A stretch of DNA of 64,000 bases from Xestospongia muta (Eukaryota > Porifera > Demospongiae > Haplosclerida > Petrosiidae). Both the position numbers and the translations under genes were made by a program. Under the pieces are notes generated by a model. The model was not told the origin of the DNA and did not search any database. It saw nothing but the letters and a program-made list of their open reading frames with translations. Shown here piece by piece: positions 12,600-24,959 of the stretch; the stretch's first letter is position 1; every line of letters starts with the position of its first letter. The stretch spans positions 6,151,135 to 6,215,134 of the forward strand of contig OY848920.1 in assembly GCA_963693285.1 (NCBI GenBank), in the 5' to 3' direction.

Positions 12600-13500
12600 C
12601 ATTCCATATATATAGTAATAAAGACATGAATAAACATGATTGAATATTAATAAACATAGTGAATATTAATGATCAAACTCAGTCATTACAATGTATACTT
12701 AGAATGATGCAATATAGCCTCATAACACACTTATGGTAAATTATAAATATTATTTGTGGTCTATAATTTGTCTGTGCTCTAATAACACACCTGCCACAAT
12801 GACATATACAACCTCTTAGCACTTTATGTTCTTGTAATTTATAGCATAGTATTGTAAGTATAACTGGACAAAGGGCTTAATGTAGTTATATGAATGGGCA
12901 GTATGGATAAGTGACTGCAGAAAATTATTTGTCATAGTTTGTGACCTTAAAAATTATCAGGCCTATATAAGTACCTAATTTTCATTATCCAATGTTTTAG
13001 GTTATTAAAGCTTTTCAGTGTTAATAAAAAATTATTTTAAAATTAATAGAATGGCAAATTACTTATCAAACAAGCTTTTCATATTTCTCTTTTATTTAGT
13101 ACTTCATAAGTGCTAATATTCATAATTTAACATTACAAATTCATATTTGACAAAAGAAATAGACAATTAGCTATATCAGCAGTTTCTAGATGCTATTTCC
13201 AGAGTCAGTGCTTTATTTATTGATAATAATAATTCCTGTTTACTAATTTTAATAACTAGCAAATAACTAGTCAACTGTATCAGCACATATATAGAAAGGA
13301 ATAACAAAATGAATTTATGAATGACAATGCAAGTACTTATGTTAACCAAATTTGTGTGCACTGTCATTTATAGATGTTTATTCTCTTTTAAAAATGTTTT
13401 ATATTATGTTACATAATGAATATCAAAGGTTCAACCAATATCAATTCTTCCCTTTGTTTTTTACATAAACTCATTATGCTAATATATATAAATGAGTTCT
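12600..13500. other. Intergenic region, nothing recognised
   Basis: AT-rich, no credible open frame or repeat seen on either strand. Confidence 0.4.
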
Positions 13501-13526
13501 ATTTATCTGTTCTTAATATTGTGTAG

Positions 13527-13868
13527 ATGGTGGTTCTGCATTGAACTCTGATGTCATGAAGAAAGCTCTAGTTCAATGTGTTGATCTGATTATTGAATCA
13601 ACAATATCCTAATACTTTAGCTAGAAAACTTAACGCAAGAGAAGTTATGTCTGAGATAGAACACAAAAGAGTATAAGACAATAGAACAAGACATTCTGAA
13701 GAGAAACTTTGTGAAATAATTCTTGATTACGTTAAAGACCGTATCAAGCATAATGCTGATATTTTTTACAACTTTTTTGGAGTATCAAAAAGTCTAAGTT
13801 GAGATGACCTAGCTGACAAAATTATGGCAAATATAAAAATGCTGAATTATTTTATTACTAGTATGTAA
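13527..13868 (+). pseudogene. Death-fold (CARD-like) exon, decayed
   Basis: After an acceptor (TTGTGTAG) the frame reads GGSALNSDVMKKALVQCVDL, shifts frame within the next 15 codons, then continues NTLARKLNAREVMSEIE. After an in-frame stop comes EEKLCEIILDYVKDRIKHNA and FYNFFGV, and another stop precedes DDLADKIM. The pattern of short amphipathic helices with PNTLARKL...IEHKR and LLD/ILDYV-KDRI-x(5)-F-x-x-F resembles the CARD/death-fold domains that are abundant in sponge proteins; this is inference from recalled sequences. At least one frameshift and two stops make it a pseudogene. No flanking exons were found. Confidence 0.5.
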
Positions 13869-13899
13869 TCAGATCCATTTCATTTAGTGTTGATCCAGA

Positions 13900-15200
13900 G
13901 TACACAGTAAGAAGTCAAAAGTTTACCTGTAATAAAGATTACTACATATAATTACTAAAATAGACAAAGTTATATCTGTATAACATTCTTAACTCTTCTA
14001 GTCAATATTTAATATAGTAAAGCCAAAAGAACTAAAACTTAAATTAAAGGATATACCACATGTAGTTCTTAATTCCTCTATTGAAGTTCAACAGATTTAC
14101 TCATGTACATAAGGCAAATAATGAAGTTCCATCACCTGTGGTTATGAAAGATCAATGATACATTAATGTCCTTTAATTATAATACAAGTCACAAACTGAA
14201 TATATCACTGTAGTCTTGTTTACTTCAATAAAAGTTTAAGCATTGCGATTATTATGGCTGCTTGCTTCTTTGAAAGGCAACTAACAGGTGCGTGTATATG
14301 GTACAGTGGGTACATAATCAATACCATTCTCTGTCACATATTATATATATATATATATATACATACATACACATATATGTATATATATAGTTTTGCTTAT
14401 GTTCTAAGTCAGGGACTGCCCTAAACATGGTGATTTGTGAAAGTAGGCATGTCTCTTGAATCTGATATAAAATTACTTTATTTCAAAGTACAGTATAAGA
14501 GTAGGAAGATGAATTAGATTCTGAGGACAAGATAGCATTGGATTGTACTAGGTGTTAAGCAATTGTTAATGGTTGGTATGTTCAATAAATGAAATGATTT
14601 TGTAGACATCCCTACTCAACTTGAATGTGACAATCACTTACAAATATAATAGGGGTGCTTACCCCCTTCCCTACTGTTACTACTCCACTGAATATGAATA
14701 AATCATAAATACTAACCAGTCATAGCTTCATATATATATATATAATCTTCATATATCAATATTATACTGTCTTGTAGCTCTCAAATCATGAAGTAAACGT
14801 CTTCTCAAGGCAGAGTGTTCAGCTTTTCATCAATCAAGAACAGATATACATGGTGTCAGCATATACTGCTAGATCTACTCTAGGCAATCCTAAATGTTGT
14901 GTCCCCAAATCAAACTATTTGTAGTTCTAGCATAGGTAATAAGATCTTTTAGTAGAGGCCATTGATCAAAGAACTGGTCAAACAAAGCAAAGCAATATAT
15001 ATTATATATAATATTAAAAACACCAGTGGTTTTCTGTATTCTATAACACCCACTATTTAATAATTATTGCTAAATACCACAAATAAAATTTAAAAGAACA
15101 AACAGTATACTAGAGAAGAATTAGTGATGTGCACAGTAAACTATAATAACCATGTACTAGTACATACAGGTACATATATAATTAGTTAACAAGTAGGCAG
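13900..15200. other. Intergenic region with AT microsatellite
   Basis: No gene recognised. A (TA)n/(CATA)n microsatellite occupies about 14339-14392, and shorter TA runs occur near 14733 and 15000. Confidence 0.45.
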
Positions 15201-15244
15201 TTACTTGTAATAAGTAGTGCTATCAGTTTCATTTTTTGTTTTAG

Positions 15245-16417
15245 ATCAGTTACAAGAAACACTCTTCTATGATATTGAGGTTTGTATCTGTGGTATAGCA
15301 CTGGTAGCTTTTGTCATAGCGTTAAATCTAACTGTGTCAGTGGGTACCATCAATGGGCTTATATTCTATCCTAATACTGTCAAAATTTACGAACCTATTT
15401 TCTTTCCAATTTTTAGTCAATTATTTTCCTGGCTCAATCTAGATCTGGGGATTAAGACTTGTTTCTATCATAATATGAATTCTTGTAGTAAGACATGCCT
15501 ACAGTTTATCTTTCCAGCCTATGTTTGGTTTATTCTAATACTTATCATGATATTCCAGCAAAATGGTTCGACTTGTGGGAAGACAAGCAATTCCAGTATT
15601 AGCAACTATGATACTTCTCACTTATACCAAAAATTAATACTTAACTGTCTTTCAGACCCTTTATTTTACCAATATTCAGTGTAATGGTAACACAATCCAG
15701 AGATGGACTATTAATGCTAATATTCAATAGGTAGGAGGTTGTCATATACCATTGTTCCTGTTTTCACTGGCTGTACTCATTTTATTAATTGATCCATACA
15801 CCTTCTACCTTCTCACTATACCATGATTTGAAGGACCTCTATCAAAGTACATATGCTCCTGCCAAAAGATGTCAACATATATGAAGCCTTTCTTTGATGC
15901 ATATGGAGGTCTATATAAGGACAAGTGTCATTTTTGGACTGGATTTTTACTACTAGTTCGTGTTATCTTAGCACTAGTTGTGTATCTAGACACTGATGAT
16001 AATGTAAGCTTGGATGTGTTAACATCTTTTTTAATTGTTATTATCATCATGTATCTTCTATTGGAGGGAGTATATTGACATTTCCCTTTGCTTTGTCTGG
16101 AAGAATTTTTCATTCTCAACCTTATATTAATTGTTCACGTGAACCTACAAACCTCTGAAAAATCCAAACGACAAGCTTAGTATCATTTTAACATCTTTGT
16201 CATTTGTTGTATTCTGTGGTATTATATTTATCATGTCTGGGATCATCTGTTAAAGTCTCATTCGGAAAAACCAATTGCAAAAGTCAAGAAAATATTTAAG
16301 ATACTACCACCACCTTCACGTTCTGATGATTTTGAGTTTCCTTCAGCACGTCCAGGATCTCCCAGTGTTGAAAGTAAACCTGCCACAACATCAGTGTTGT
16401 CAATGAGTACAATATGA
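15245..16417 (+). pseudogene. Multi-span receptor C-terminal membrane region, broken
   Basis: An exon opening after TTTTGTTTTAG reads through a block with LTVSVGTINGLIFYPNTV, FSWLNLDLGIKTCFYHNM and LQFIFPAYVWFILILIM. These are the conserved membrane-region phrases of a large family of sponge and cnidarian receptor-like proteins with long Cys-rich ectodomains (recalled family, no formal name). The homology continues in other frames: DPYTFYLLTIP, then KPFFDAYGGLYKDKCHFWTG with VRVILALVVYLD, then a Ser/Pro-rich tail ending at TGA 16415-16417. At least three frameshifts or stops separate the pieces (for example after 15683 and after 16076), and the extracellular exons are missing, so this is a decaying 3' fragment. 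Protein role in the family: membrane anchor of a presumed receptor. Confidence 0.72.
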
Positions 16418-16901
16418 GAATCACTGTTGCTTGAAAATGATGACTATAAATAGTGCTGCTAAATCTGACAACAGTTGCTGATTAAATGTCACTCATATTA
16501 ATCATGTCATATATATAATAGTAGTGTAGTAACAATAATAATACTTTACAATTTTTTTAATCAAGTGCTACAATATTCCCTTAATTCTGTTTTTATTAGC
16601 TGATAAGGAAGTTACATTTCCTATTGTAACAATATTAAATGTTTAGATACATCTAGTGACAGATTACTTGACAATAATGATTACAAATAGTGTCCAGATC
16701 ATTTCTCACCACATGACTGCTTATCACAACAGATACAACAAAAAACATTTAAATATATATGATTAATAGTAGATCTATAGACTATATGATTAGTAACTTT
16801 TGTATTTAATGTAGACTTGTAGTTGTCTTAGTGACTAGTGACTTAGATCTTAAGTCCGTGTACGATACAGTAAAAGTATGCTAAAATCTGTGCCAGTGTT
16901 A
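16418..16901. other. Intergenic region, nothing recognised
   Basis: AT-rich spacer between two genes that converge; no coding or repeat signal beyond a short GA run near 16931-16942. Confidence 0.4.
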
Positions 16902-18116
16902 TCACTGTGCTTTATTGTTAAGCTTCAAAAGAGAGAGAGAGAATATATGTATTCTTTGTGAACCTGTAGCAGCCTCATTTCTACTTTCATCAGGTAAGTC
17001 AGAGGTAATTTTATCATCCGAATCATAAACTAGTTCAAGGGAAGATGACTTGAATGAGCTGACAGGACATCATGCAACATAAGGAGACTTACTAATAGGC
17101 GTGTCACAATGCCTTAATTGCTTATGAATAATCAATAAGATGTAAAATTTCGTGCGCACCCCCCTATTACAAATTCCTAGTGATAACACTGATCTTTGCA
17201 TTAAAGTTTTGACTGAGAAAAGTCTTAAACCAAAATAACATCAAAATAATTATAATTTTCTTTAGTAGTGATATATAGTAGTAGGATTAAAGCAAGTATA
17301 TACAGAGTTTTTATCATTTACGAGTGTAAAAGAAAAGAGATTACCCAATAAAACTCATACTATACAAATCATAACTAATCCCATTAATAAGATGCTCCTT
17401 TGCGAGTACACATATACCCTAGCCATCCACGAACATGAAAGTATTGTTTAACGTACACACATACATTATCATGAGTTCATAGCCCACAGATTTTGTTGGT
17501 TTTAAATAATGTATAATATATACCATTTAAATTGTATTTTGCAAGTAATAAGCTTTTGGAACTACCTTATATAGATTATGAGGAAACATTTTACAATTAT
17601 ATTTATAGCCAATTGTTAAAAATCAGTCTGATCTGAAGTTGGGCAACTGACCTGATGAAGATTCCAATTTGTATCTAAATGGTTGTCATCATGAGAATTA
17701 CTCACTTCCCCTTTAGTGTCTATAAAGTGAGTAGAAATTAATGTGAATTAACTGATATCTAGAAAACCTTTGAATTTCTTTTCTTTTGTTAAAGGTGGCA
17801 ATGGACTAGTTCTTTTGTGTAGTCTCTCTTTATCACAACAATCTACATTGTCACAATCAGTACTCAAAAACCGTTTTTCTGCTATAGGTTTTGTGGCATC
17901 ACCTTTCTTTTTATGGGACCTCCCACTTGCAGGATTGTTACCACATCTACTGCAATTGTTATTTAATGATTTTGTATCATTATCCAGTGATATTAGCTTG
18001 TCATTAGAATTACATTTACTGGACGGAATGTCTTCATCAGACTGATCAGATGAAGTATGTTCTATACTTTTATCTTTAAAAAAGCTATTGCAATAATGAC
18101 AAATTAACATTTCCAT
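16902..18116 (-). CDS. Cys/Ser-rich protein of unknown function
   Basis: Three exons on the minus strand: 18116-17753, 17719-17652 and 17048-16902 (TGA), GT-AG with compatible phases, about 192 residues. The ATG follows an in-frame stop directly. Near the N-terminus a CHYC pair precedes a run of acidic/Ser residues, and a CSRCGNNPASGRSHKKKG segment at about residues 56-73 supplies a second Cys pair plus basic residues. Two more Cys pairs (DCDNVDCCDKE) follow. The last exon is Ser/Asp-rich. The Cys pairs suggest metal binding but match no finger I recognise. No signal peptide or membrane segment. It sits tail-to-tail with the receptor pseudogene and just left of the duplicated block. It may be a partial gene whose 5' exons are elsewhere. 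Confidence 0.4.
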
Positions 18117-18430
18117 TAATTAAGCAATAAATAAAAGGACTAGCCAAAACTGATTGTAACAGCAATGAAATTACTTTTGAGGTCAGAGGCAAATCAATGT
18201 CTCCACTACTACTTTACTGTTAAGATAAATTACATAACAACCACACTCAGACACAGATGTGAGCCTTCTTAGCAACCTCTATTTATTTAGATGGGTGTGT
18301 AGGTTAGACATAAACCATATTGATTACTAAATAGTTGTGAATAATCTATTAACATATTGTTACAGCAAAAGTTAGCATACAAGAAAAGACCAAAATGTTG
18401 CAAAAAATTAATATTTCAGACTGCACGTCT

Positions 18431-18858
18431 TTACTCAGTGGTATGTAGAGGTAGGCCCACATGTTTACTTATCTCATTAGCTTTTTTCTTGTTATTAACT
18501 AAACTGTTTTCCATTGTTGAGATCACTGTCTCCCATATAAAAGGTAATGATTGAGTTGTATTCCACTCATCAATTACTTTTGAAAGCCTAATCTTATCAT
18601 CATTTGAAGATGTTTCTATACTTTCCAAAGTATTAGTAGGGACTTTAAAAGATTTACCAATAACTTACCAACTACAACATGTATCAGCCAGTATTTTAAG
18701 CAGATCATGTTCATCAGGAGGGCTCTTTAAAATATCTAAGAAATATAAGATTATGACAAGTACAAGAATGCAGATAAATGTAATCCCTTTATTACTAAGT
18801 ATATCCTCCATGTATCTAGCAATGTCAACAGTAAAAACAAAAGGAAATGTAGAAAAGC
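18431..18858 (-). pseudogene. Membrane-anchored death-domain protein, nonsense-disrupted (copy A)
   Basis: On the minus strand an acceptor (ATAACTTAG at about 18859) opens a frame. A hydrophobic segment (GITFICILVLVIILYFL) is followed by a death domain: PPDEHDLLKILADTCCSW, then VIGKSFKVPTNTLESI, KVIDEWNTTQ, WETVIS and a C-terminal KKKANEISKHVGLP. One TAA falls directly after the conserved Trp (CCSW-stop-VIGK) in an otherwise unbroken frame. Splicing it out as a 28-bp intron would remove the core W-x-x-IG helix. Death domains make homotypic contacts in apoptosis and innate signalling; this one would sit on the cytosolic side of a membrane. The same TAA is in copy B, so it predates the duplication. 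A possible signal-peptide exon lies upstream at 19109-19360. Confidence 0.7.
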
Positions 18859-19108
18859 CTAAGTTATGAACCACATATAATTAACAAATGGTCATTCTTG
18901 TGATTAATAGGAAGGATACTAAATTCTATTATACAATATATGAATATTGTAGAAACATAGAAAGTATTAACAAATGCATTTTACATAATTCAACAGAAGA
19001 CTACAGCCCATTCAAGTGATTAATTCCTCCTTCACACTTGAAGACTAACAATACAAATACTTATTGATAGTTGTGAAAAGAAATTTGCGGCAAGCTGCAT
19101 TGTAATTA

Positions 19109-19360
19109 TCATGATGAAGAGACAAAAGGCATATAAAATAATGAGGTTCTATAATGGTCTAACATAGTAAGTTGAAATGTGCTAGTTAAATTGTCCAATG
19201 AAGTAGAAGACACATTTCCTTTGGGCATTTTCTCATATAGATATGATAAAACACTGTACCATGGTTTATTAGCCAGGCTACTGAAAGTCAGCCTAGAAAA
19301 CAGTAAGAAAGCAAACGGTAACAAACATCTATGATATTGAACAGACTTTGTTCTTGTCAA
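19109..19360 (-). CDS. Short signal-peptide-like open frame (copy A)
   Basis: 83 codons beginning MTRTKSVQYHRCLLPFAFLL, a basic start followed by a hydrophobic stretch that resembles a signal peptide, then a polar tail with YLYEKMPKGNVSSTSLD. It lies on the same strand and 250 bp upstream of the membrane-death-domain exon, so it could be that gene's first exon. No splice pair joining them in phase was fixed. The copy B counterpart (51666-51917) keeps the frame with three amino-acid changes. May be non-coding. Confidence 0.25.
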   Translation of the reverse strand: MTRTKSVQYHRCLLPFAFLLFSRLTFSSLANKPWYSVLSYLYEKMPKGNVSSTSLDNLTSTFQLTMLDHYRTSLFYMPFVSSS

Positions 19361-19560
19361 TATATATCTCTTTTATACAACATTTTGATGATGGTAAAGT
19401 TAATGGAAAAACATAGCAACTGAAAAAACTGATATAAATTAATAATAGATAACAAAGACTTATATACATACATGTAGCCATGAATTTTTTGAAAGCGACT
19501 ACTTCTGTGCAAAATGTTTCATATACTTTTAGAGTGTTCATACCACGCAAACTATTTCTG

Positions 19561-21266
19561 CACTAGTCACAACATTTACTTGGGTCTAATATCTCTACAC
19601 TTAAAGTTGTGAGGCAAGCAAATACATTCATAGTAAACATAGTATCTACTTCACACCAGTTAAACAATGTTCCTCAAAGCATACTTGTATTTGCATGACA
19701 CTTGCAACACAAAGTTTAGGCATCTCTGCACATGTATATTCTGAGCTATTAGCTTATAGGTAATTGATTTATAAAATGAATATTATTATACAACTAATTG
19801 TCTTAATGTTTCAAATGTTCAAACAGAATTGCACAATAATAAACAAAATAATATTAAAGTAGTTGACACATTGTTATGTCTTACATGACAAGTAACATAT
19901 TTTCTTCACTTGTTTTAGAATTTTTGTTATCAGTAGTAGACAATCTCCTTTTCTTTATGGTATGTCTTTTGTCTACATAGAAATGAACAATATAATGAAT
20001 TGACTACATTGTCATGAGAAGGTTTAAATCTTTGAGTGCCTGAAAAAGGTTCTGGTATAAAATATTAGACTTTGTCTGCATATTTTATTCACTAAAGCAT
20101 AGAGGAGCTTATAGCCTTGCAAATGAAGGAGGGGATACAAGTCCCACTTGAAAGCTGCACAGCTAAGTATTTGATAATTATGAATCCAATAACTCAAAAA
20201 TAATTTTGTACACCAGGCAGGCTAATCATAACATTACTATGAATTAAATATAACAAATTTGTGTATTGTAGACTATAGGTTGTCTTCATAATCTTGTACA
20301 TGTACTCCTAATTTAAATTTACCTTAAAAAAAGTTGCTGATGTAAACTACTTGTATAAGCATTAACTAGAGGTCTCAAGGCAATGTGCTGATTTAGCAGC
20401 AACAAGTCAGATATCGTGACTGCTTCTTATCAATTATATGAGCACAGTGCTCTAAATAAACAGCAATTAGTTTGACGAAATCAGAGGACCTGGATATAGA
20501 TGTGAATCACAAACAGCACTGATAAGTTTGTTACCTTCAGAAAACTTATTGTACATTGTACCGCACACATCTTAAGCAGTTACTTCATATAAATAATCTG
20601 TTAGTGTGATGATCTCAATAGGAATAACAAGTGTTAACCAACATACATCTAGGGATAACTTGTGCTCTTTAACAATTTCACTAATCCTGACAAAGAAAGA
20701 ATGTATTAAATATATTATGAAAGAATGTATCATTATATTATTATTACTAATCTATTATACAAGGAAAAGTTATTGTACCTTTTATGAAAACTTGCTGATG
20801 TAGTCAAACTCTATTGCACTACTGTCATAACTCGTCACCACCAGTTTTGAAACGTAACCTCATTTGGTAAAATGTTATAGAAAATATTAGTACTATATTA
20901 CATTTATACATATAATATATATACTCCATTCAGATAGAATTTGACATTTGCCTCAATATGGTTTTAATTATTTAACATACTTTGAAATAGTGTTTAAATA
21001 TCCCAAAACTCAGGTTTGTCTCATAAATATACAACACATCATTAACAAGCATTTGGACATACATTCTCCAATTATAACAGAAGTTATACAAACTATTAAA
21101 AAAGGACAAAAAAGCAAACTAATTAAAAGAAGGCTTTAGTGTAATTGTAAAAATCACTAAAGTTGTGAGGCTGGCCACATATGGTATGTTATTGATGGAA
21201 CCTTTTGCTACAACACTTTCAAACTCTAAAATCTACTAAGAATGTGCTACTATATCTAAACAGTTC
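19561..21266. other. Non-coding part of copy A
   Basis: No recognised gene. Short open frames at 20606-20803 and 20948-21139 are not supported by domain or splice evidence. The same sequence recurs in copy B at about 52120-53828. Confidence 0.4.
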
Positions 21267-21400
21267 AAAAAAGAATGAGCCGAGGATCAACAGTACTCTT
21301 AGTACATCATAGCTAGCACACCTATGATGTTCCAGACGACACCACGTGGAGGTGGTACTGTATTGCCGTCCCCCCACCCTACCACCTCTCATTCTTTTTT
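21267..21400. mobile_element. 134-bp MITE (copy A)
   Basis: Ends AAAAAAGAATGAG and CTCATTCTTTTTT are exact 13-bp inverted repeats. Inside, GAGGTGGTA and TACCACCTC form a second inverted pair, and CCACGTGG is palindromic. GC-rich interior against AT-rich flanks. The duplicate copy is at 53829-53962. Confidence 0.65.
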
Positions 21401-21655
21401 AATGGCCTAATATGCTCAAAAAATATTTTTAATGGCCTAATATGCTTAAATATTTTTAATAGACTAATATGCTCAAAAAATATTTTTAATGGCCTATTAT
21501 ACTCAAAATATATTTTTATTGGCCTAATATGCTTAAATATTTTTAATAGACTAATATGCTCAAAAAATATTTTTAATGGCCCATTATGCTCAAAATATAT
21601 TTTTAATGGCCTAATATGCTAAATATTTTTAATGGCCTATCATGCTCAAAATAAA
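21401..21655. repeat. About 30-bp AT-rich tandem array (copy A)
   Basis: About nine units of TTTTTAATGGCCTAATATGC / TCAAAAAATA, with A/T-run length differences and a TTAATAGACTAATATGCTC variant. Starts exactly at the MITE's right end, so the first unit may derive from its flank. Confidence 0.8.
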
Positions 21656-23475
21656 AATCTCTGGGACTGTTGCATTAGGACACAGTAGATGGGACTGTTA
21701 CATTGGGACACAGTAGACATGTGAATTACGTTATGACACCGTAGTGTTACATTAGGACACAGTAGATGGGATTGTTACAATATGACACAGTAGACAGGGA
21801 GTTATGTTATGACACAGTAGATGGGACTGTTACATTTGGACACAGTAGACATGTGAGTTACGTTATGACACAGTAGTGTTACATTAGGACACAGTATACA
21901 GGTGAGTTACATTAGGACACAGTAGGTGGGACTGTTACAATATGACACAGTAGACAGGGAGTTATGTTATGACACAGTAGATGGGACTGTTACATTATGA
22001 CACAATAGACAGTTGAGTTCAATCTTTATGACACAGTAGATTGAACTGTTACATTAGGACACGGTAGACAGGTGAGTTACATTAGGACACAGTAGAAGGG
22101 ACTGTTATATCAGGACACAGTAGACAGGTTAGTTACGTTATGACACAGTAGTGTTACATTAGGACACAGTAGACAAGTGAGTTATGTTATCACACAATAG
22201 TGTTACATTAGGACACAGTATACAGGTGAGTTACATTAGGACACAGTAGATTGGACTGTTATATCAGGACACAGTAGACAGGTGAGTTACGTTATGACAC
22301 AGTAGTGTTACATTAGGACACAGTAGACAAGTGAGTTATGTTATGACACAGTAGTGTTACATTAGGACACAGTATACAGGTGAGTTACATTAGGACACAG
22401 TAGATTGGACTGTTATATCAGGACACAGTAGACAGGTGAGTTATGTTATGACACAGTAGTGTTACATTAGGACACAGTATACAAGTGAGTTACGTTATGA
22501 CACAGTAGTGTTACATTAGGACACAGTAGATGGGACTGTTACATGAGGACACAGTAGACAGGTTAGTTACGTTATGACACAATAGTGTTACATTAGGACA
22601 CAGTATACAGGTGAGTTATATTAGGACACAGTAGATTGGACTGTTATATCAGGACACAGTAGACAGGTTAGTTACGTTATGACACAGTAGGGTTACATTA
22701 GGACACAATAGACAAGTGAGTTATGTTATGACACAATAGTGTTACATTAGGACACAGTATACAGGTGAGTTACATTAGGACACAGTAGATGGGACTGTTA
22801 CAATATGACACAGTAGACAGGTGAGTTACGTTATGACACAGTAGTGTTACATTAGGACACAGTATACAGTTCAGTTACATTAGGACACAGTAGATGGGAC
22901 TGTTACATGAGGACACAGTAGACAGTTTAGTTACGTTATGACACAATAGTGTTACATTAAGACACAGTATACAGGTGAGATACATTAGGACACAGTAGAT
23001 TGGACTGTTATATCAGGACACAGTAGACAGGTTAGTTACGTTATGACACAGTAGTGTTACATTAGGACACAGTAGACAAATGAGTTATGTTATGACACAG
23101 TATTGTTACATTAGGACACAGTATACAGGTGAGTTACATTAGGACACAGTAGGTAGATGGGACTGTTACAATATGACACAGTAGACAGGTTAGTTATGTT
23201 ATGACACAGTAGTGTTACATTAGGACACAGTATACAGGTGAGTTACATTAGGACACAGTAGATGGGACTGTTACATGAGGACACAGTAGACAGGTTAGTT
23301 ACGTTAAGACACAGTAGTGTTACATTAGGACACAGTATACAGGTGAGTTACATTAGGACACAGTAGATGGGACTTTTACAATATGACACAGTAGACAGGT
23401 GAGTTATGTTATGACACAGTAGTGTTACATTAGGACACAGTATACAGGTGAGTTACATTATGACACAGTAGATCA
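21655..23475. repeat. GGACACAGTA minisatellite (copy A)
   Basis: About 1.8 kb of repeats alternating GTTACATTAGGACACAGTA, TAGACAGGTGAGTTACG, TTATGACACAGTAGT and GATGGGACTGTTA modules. Higher-order units of about 60-90 bp are visible. It belongs to the same family as 9180-11690 and 24960-26380. No coding content. Confidence 0.9.
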
Positions 23476-23625
23476 GACTGGCTCTAATCTAATAATTGAA
23501 AACAAAATATTAGCTAGGTACTCTTGTACATTTTATATAGAGGATGCTATTAGGTTATAGGTTAGTTAACTCTTGCTCACTGAGTGATCTCTAAAGGCCA
23601 GGTTCTATACAGTACATGCACCAGA

Positions 23626-24069
23626 CCTATGCTATAGGCTTTTAATAGGAATGTTAAGTCATCGAATTATATGTGCACTTCAAGGCTCATTCCATATTCT
23701 AAGCATGTAAACTTCTCTCCTTTTCATATGTAGTAGCCTATGCTATAGGCTTTTAATAGGAATGTTAAGTCATCATATTATATGCGCACTTCAAGGCTCA
23801 TTCCATATTCTAAGCATGTGAACTTCTCTCCTTTTCATATGCAGTAACCTATGCTATAGGCTTTTAATAGGAATGTTAAGTCATCATATTATATGTGCAC
23901 TTCAAGGCTCATTCCATATTCTAAGCATGTAAACTTCTCTCCTTTTCATATGCAGTAACCTATGCTATAGGCTTTTAATAGGAATGCTAAGTCATCAAAT
24001 TATATATGCACTTCAAGGCTTATTCCATATTCTAAGCATGTAAACGTCTCTCCTTTTCATAGGCAGTAT
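23626..24069. repeat. 111-bp tandem repeat, four units (copy A)
   Basis: Units begin CCTATGCTATAGGCTTTTAA at 23626, 23737, 23848 and 23959, exactly 111 bp apart, and include TTCAAGGCTCATTCCATATT and CTTCTCTCCTTTTCATA. The start contains the palindrome CCTATGCTATAGG (imperfect). Confidence 0.9.
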
Positions 24070-24955
24070 AACTTTGTTTCTGCTGGCATCTTTTGGCACT
24101 AAACATCCTATCAGAACTTCAGTAATTGATACACCTATATTATAATAATAGAGAGCTCATAATTAATAACAACTGCATCTACAACAATGAACTTACATCT
24201 ACAACAATGAACTTACAAACTGTTACCAGAAAATGTTGTCAGGTATCTGACTACCATTTTTGTTGTTGTGGAAGTTTAAAAGATGTTGGTGAGACTGAAA
24301 GACTCCAGGGAGACAGATGATCCATGATATAGAGCACCAACCATAGAAAAGAAAGAAAATACATTATTCCTCCCAACTCACCACCAAAAGAAATATCTTC
24401 AGCATATATATATATATGCCTAAAACACAATAAATCTATAATATACTAACATTTGTTATCAGGTATAACTTACAAGTAGTCAGTGTTTTTTTACATATAT
24501 ATAGATCTCACAGATCACCAGGAATATGTTAACCTAATAATTATAAAGAAAAGAGAAGTGATTATTACTGCATGCACAACATATCAAACTTACAAGGTAA
24601 CAGTTACCAGAGAATATGATCAGATCATCTTAGATAGTAACTATATAACTACACAATGGAATATAGTGTTGGCTAACATTGGTTAAAATGTTATATACAC
24701 AACTCATAACCAGTTTAGCATGACTAGAAATATAACATCACAAAGCACAGTAATAGGCAAATGATCATGTATTTAGTAAGCAAACAGTTAACTGAATTGA
24801 GGCAATTAAAGTAAAATCAGAAAAGGCTGAGTATTCATGCATAATAACAATATATAAGCATAAATAATTCTAGGAAACAACACGAAACCAGTTCATTTAA
24901 TACAATACAGCAAGTCTGAACAAAACCACGATTGTGGGGGTTTATGCTACCAACA
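24070..24955. other. Non-coding spacer (copy A)
   Basis: No recognised gene. The open frames at 24126-24320 and 24483-24686 recur in copy B, but the copies are too alike for that to show selection. Confidence 0.4.
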
Positions 24956-24959
24956 ATAC

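Noticed and set aside
24483..24686. 67-codon open frame identical in both duplication copies
   Set aside because: The copies are nearly identical throughout, so conservation carries no information, and no domain is visible.
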